Assembly (NCBI GenBank): GCA_023231065.1
Contig: JALNWE010000068.1
Location: forward strand, 1-15,330
DNA: 15,330 nucleotides
Reading direction: 5' to 3'
Source: Bacteroidales bacterium
Lineage (GTDB): Bacteria > Bacteroidota > Bacteroidia > Bacteroidales > FEN-979
A program made the position numbers and the translations under genes. How positions within the stretch are numbered: position 1 is the first letter of the stretch; every line of letters begins with the position of its first letter. Positions 13,597-15,330 of the stretch are shown here, in pieces. The notes below the pieces were generated by a model. It made no database searches. It had not been told where the DNA came from and was given only the letters and a program-made list of their open reading frames with translations.

Positions 13597-15330
13597 ATGG
13601 TCGATTTCGTTCATTTACACGTACATACGCAATATTCAATTCTGGATGGCGCCTGCCGGATCAATGATATGGTTGAAAAGGCAGTAGAACAGGATATGAA
13701 GGGTGTTGCCATCACGGATCATGGTAATCTTTACGGTATCAAAGAATTTGCTGAAGCAGCTTCTAGAAAGGACGGATTTAAACCCATTTTCGGATGCGAG
13801 GCCTATGTTGCCAGAAGGAATCGTAAAGACAAAGCCGAAGTGGTTGACAGGATGGGGGATCATCTGATCCTTCTTGCGAAAAATGCCACTGGATATAGCA
13901 ATTTGCTGAAGATGATCTCGTTTTCCTATATCGAAGGTTATTATTATAAACCCAGAATTGACAAGGAACTCCTGCGAATTTATCATGAGGGGATCATTGC
14001 TTCTTCTGCTTGCCTGGCAGGGGAGATCCCAAGGGCAATCCAAAACGGGAACGTCGATAAAGCATCCACGGTGATCCATGAATACAAAGAATTGTTTGGG
14101 GATGATTTTTACCTTGAATTAATGCGTCATCCGGCAATGGATCCAAGTCGTGATCCAGAGGTTTATAAAAAGCAGATAGCTGTTGAAAAATTCTTGATTG
14201 AACTGAGTCGTAAACACAAGGTCAAATTATTGGCAACCAATGATGTTCATTTTCTGAACGAGTCGGATGCCGAAGCGCATGATCGCTTACTGTGTATCAA
14301 TACCGGAAAGTTTTTTGATGATCCTGACCGGATGAGATATACAGGGCAGGAATGGTTTAAATCGAAGGAAGAAATGAACCAGCTTTTCGCGGATGTGCCC
14401 GAAGCCCTTGAAAATACGATTGAAGTTTTAGATAAGGTAGAGTTATACAGTCTGAACCGGGAGCCTATTATGCCTGACTTTCCCCTACCTCCTGACTTTA
14501 CCGATTCTGATGAATATCTCCGGCATCTGACGTATCAAGGCGCAGAAAAACGTTATCCTGAGATCACCGGGGAGATCAGGGAAAGAATTGATTATGAGCT
14601 GGCAACCATTAAAAAGATGGGTTTTCCCGGATATTTCCTGATTGTTCAGGATTTTTTAAATGCCGCGCGGGAGATGGGGGTTTCGGTAGGGCCCGGCAGG
14701 GGATCAGCGGCTGGTTCGGTAGTGGCGTATTGTATCCGGATAACGGATGTGGATCCCCTGAAATACGATTTACTTTTCGAACGTTTCTTAAATCCTGACC
14801 GGATATCCATGCCTGATATTGACATTGATTTCGATGAGGATGGGCGTGACCGGGTTTTGAATTGGGTGGTCAATAAATATGGCCATGACAAAGTAGCTCA
14901 GGTTATCACGTTTGGTACCATGGCAGCCAAAGGAGCTATCCGTGATGTAGGCCGTGTTCAACGACTTTCGCTGGATGAAGTGAGTAAACTGACCAAACTG
15001 ATACCCAACCGTCCCGGGGTCACCCTGAAGAGCGCTTATGAAGAAGTCCCGGAACTGAAAGCGGCGCGGTTATCTTCCAATACTCAGATTGCTGAAACCC
15101 TGAGGTATGCAGAAAGCCTTGAAGGCTCAATCAGACAGACCGGAATACATGCATGTGGGATCATCATCAGCCGGGACAATTTGACCGAGTATATTCCAAT
15201 TATGACCTCGAAGGAATCTAAATTATTTATCACCCAATTTGACGGTTCATACATCGAGAAAGTGGGGATGCTTAAGATGGATTTTCTCGGATTAAAGACC
15301 TTGGCTATCATCAGGGATGCCCTGAATAAC
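13597..15330 (+). CDS. dnaE: DNA polymerase III alpha subunit, N-terminal 578 residues
   Basis: Starts at ATG 13597 (MVDFVHLHVHTQYSILDG) and stays open to the right edge, covering 578 codons of a gene usually near 1150-1250 codons. The protein is the replicative polymerase of the DNA Pol III holoenzyme. The N-terminal PHP domain keeps His6, His8 and His10 and the ITDHGN motif near 48-53. The Pol III palm shows GPGRGSAAGS at 365-374 and the catalytic acids Asp407 and Asp409 in MPDIDIDFDEDG. The third catalytic acid, Asp562, is in KMDFLGLKTL near the edge. No intein or frameshift is seen. It is the only plus-strand gene and is divergent from the DUF2231 gene across 160 bp. A near-match -7 box (TAATTTTA, 13553-13560) lacks a TTTG at the right distance, so its promoter is unclear. 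Confidence 0.97.
   Translation, partial: MVDFVHLHVHTQYSILDGACRINDMVEKAVEQDMKGVAITDHGNLYGIKEFAEAASRKDGFKPIFGCEAYVARRNRKDKAEVVDRMGDHLILLAKNATGYSNLLKMISFSYIEGYYYKPRIDKELLRIYHEGIIASSACLAGEIPRAIQNGNVDKASTVIHEYKELFGDDFYLELMRHPAMDPSRDPEVYKKQIAVEKFLIELSRKHKVKLLATNDVHFLNESDAEAHDRLLCINTGKFFDDPDRMRYTGQEWFKSKEEMNQLFADVPEALENTIEVLDKVELYSLNREPIMPDFPLPPDFTDSDEYLRHLTYQGAEKRYPEITGEIRERIDYELATIKKMGFPGYFLIVQDFLNAAREMGVSVGPGRGSAAGSVVAYCIRITDVDPLKYDLLFERFLNPDRISMPDIDIDFDEDGRDRVLNWVVNKYGHDKVAQVITFGTMAAKGAIRDVGRVQRLSLDEVSKLTKLIPNRPGVTLKSAYEEVPELKAARLSSNTQIAETLRYAESLEGSIRQTGIHACGIIISRDNLTEYIPIMTSKESKLFITQFDGSYIEKVGMLKMDFLGLKTLAIIRDALNN

Noticed and set aside
13406..14079. Minus-strand open frames across the dnaE start and the divergent intergenic region
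   Set aside because: They lie antisense to the conserved dnaE PHP domain and cross a well-formed promoter; translations are not recognisable.

Overview
The window reads as chromosomal DNA of a Bacteroidota bacterium, probably Bacteroidales or a close relative. The support is: a GG-Bacteroidales-type peptide maturation cassette, a BatA-type membrane protein, an S16 with a long Ala/Glu-rich tail, two promoter-like sites that fit the Bacteroidota pattern TTTG-N19/20-TAnnTTTG, and start codons preceded by A/T-rich sequence without Shine-Dalgarno boxes. Everything is on the minus strand except dnaE at the right end. No intergenic gap exceeds about 220 bases. I see no tRNA, rRNA, CRISPR array, insertion sequence or transposase.

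Right to left along the minus strand, region 1 (1-5013) is a putative RiPP (ribosomally made, post-translationally modified peptide) cassette. It runs: a 71-residue precursor with a GG leader and two C-x-C motifs (5013-4798), a radical SAM/SPASM maturase (4719-3205), a radical-SAM-derived partner that has lost its CxxxCxxC site (3230-1989), and a MacB/FtsX-type ABC transporter permease that runs off the left edge (1989-1). The last three genes overlap (26 nt, then 1 nt), so they are almost certainly co-transcribed and translationally coupled. The product is unknown. The overall family type is recognised, but this peptide looks individual.

Region 2 (5193-8667) holds a stand-alone BatA/von Willebrand-like membrane protein and NADP-type glutamate dehydrogenase gdhA, separated by a strong hairpin terminator lying almost on the BatA start codon. 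gdhA has a good Bacteroidota promoter.

Region 3 (8885-10185) is a two-gene unit, a MarC-family membrane protein followed by a MORN-repeat lipoprotein, overlapping by 4 nt. Region 4 (10332-12160) is the translation/RNA-modification operon rpsP-rimM-trmN6, with gaps of 20 and 6 nt and a hairpin terminator after it.

Region 5 (12343-13436) carries a DUF2231 membrane protein and an exported rubrerythrin, probably one unit, driven by a promoter so close to the start codon that the mRNA should be nearly leaderless. Between rubrerythrin and rpsP lies a short protein-like open frame without a standard start, perhaps a gene remnant. Region 6 (13597-15330, plus strand) is the first 578 codons of dnaE, the replicative polymerase alpha subunit, divergent from the DUF2231 gene.

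Regions 2-6 are ordinary core genome. The RiPP cassette is the accessory and most interesting part.
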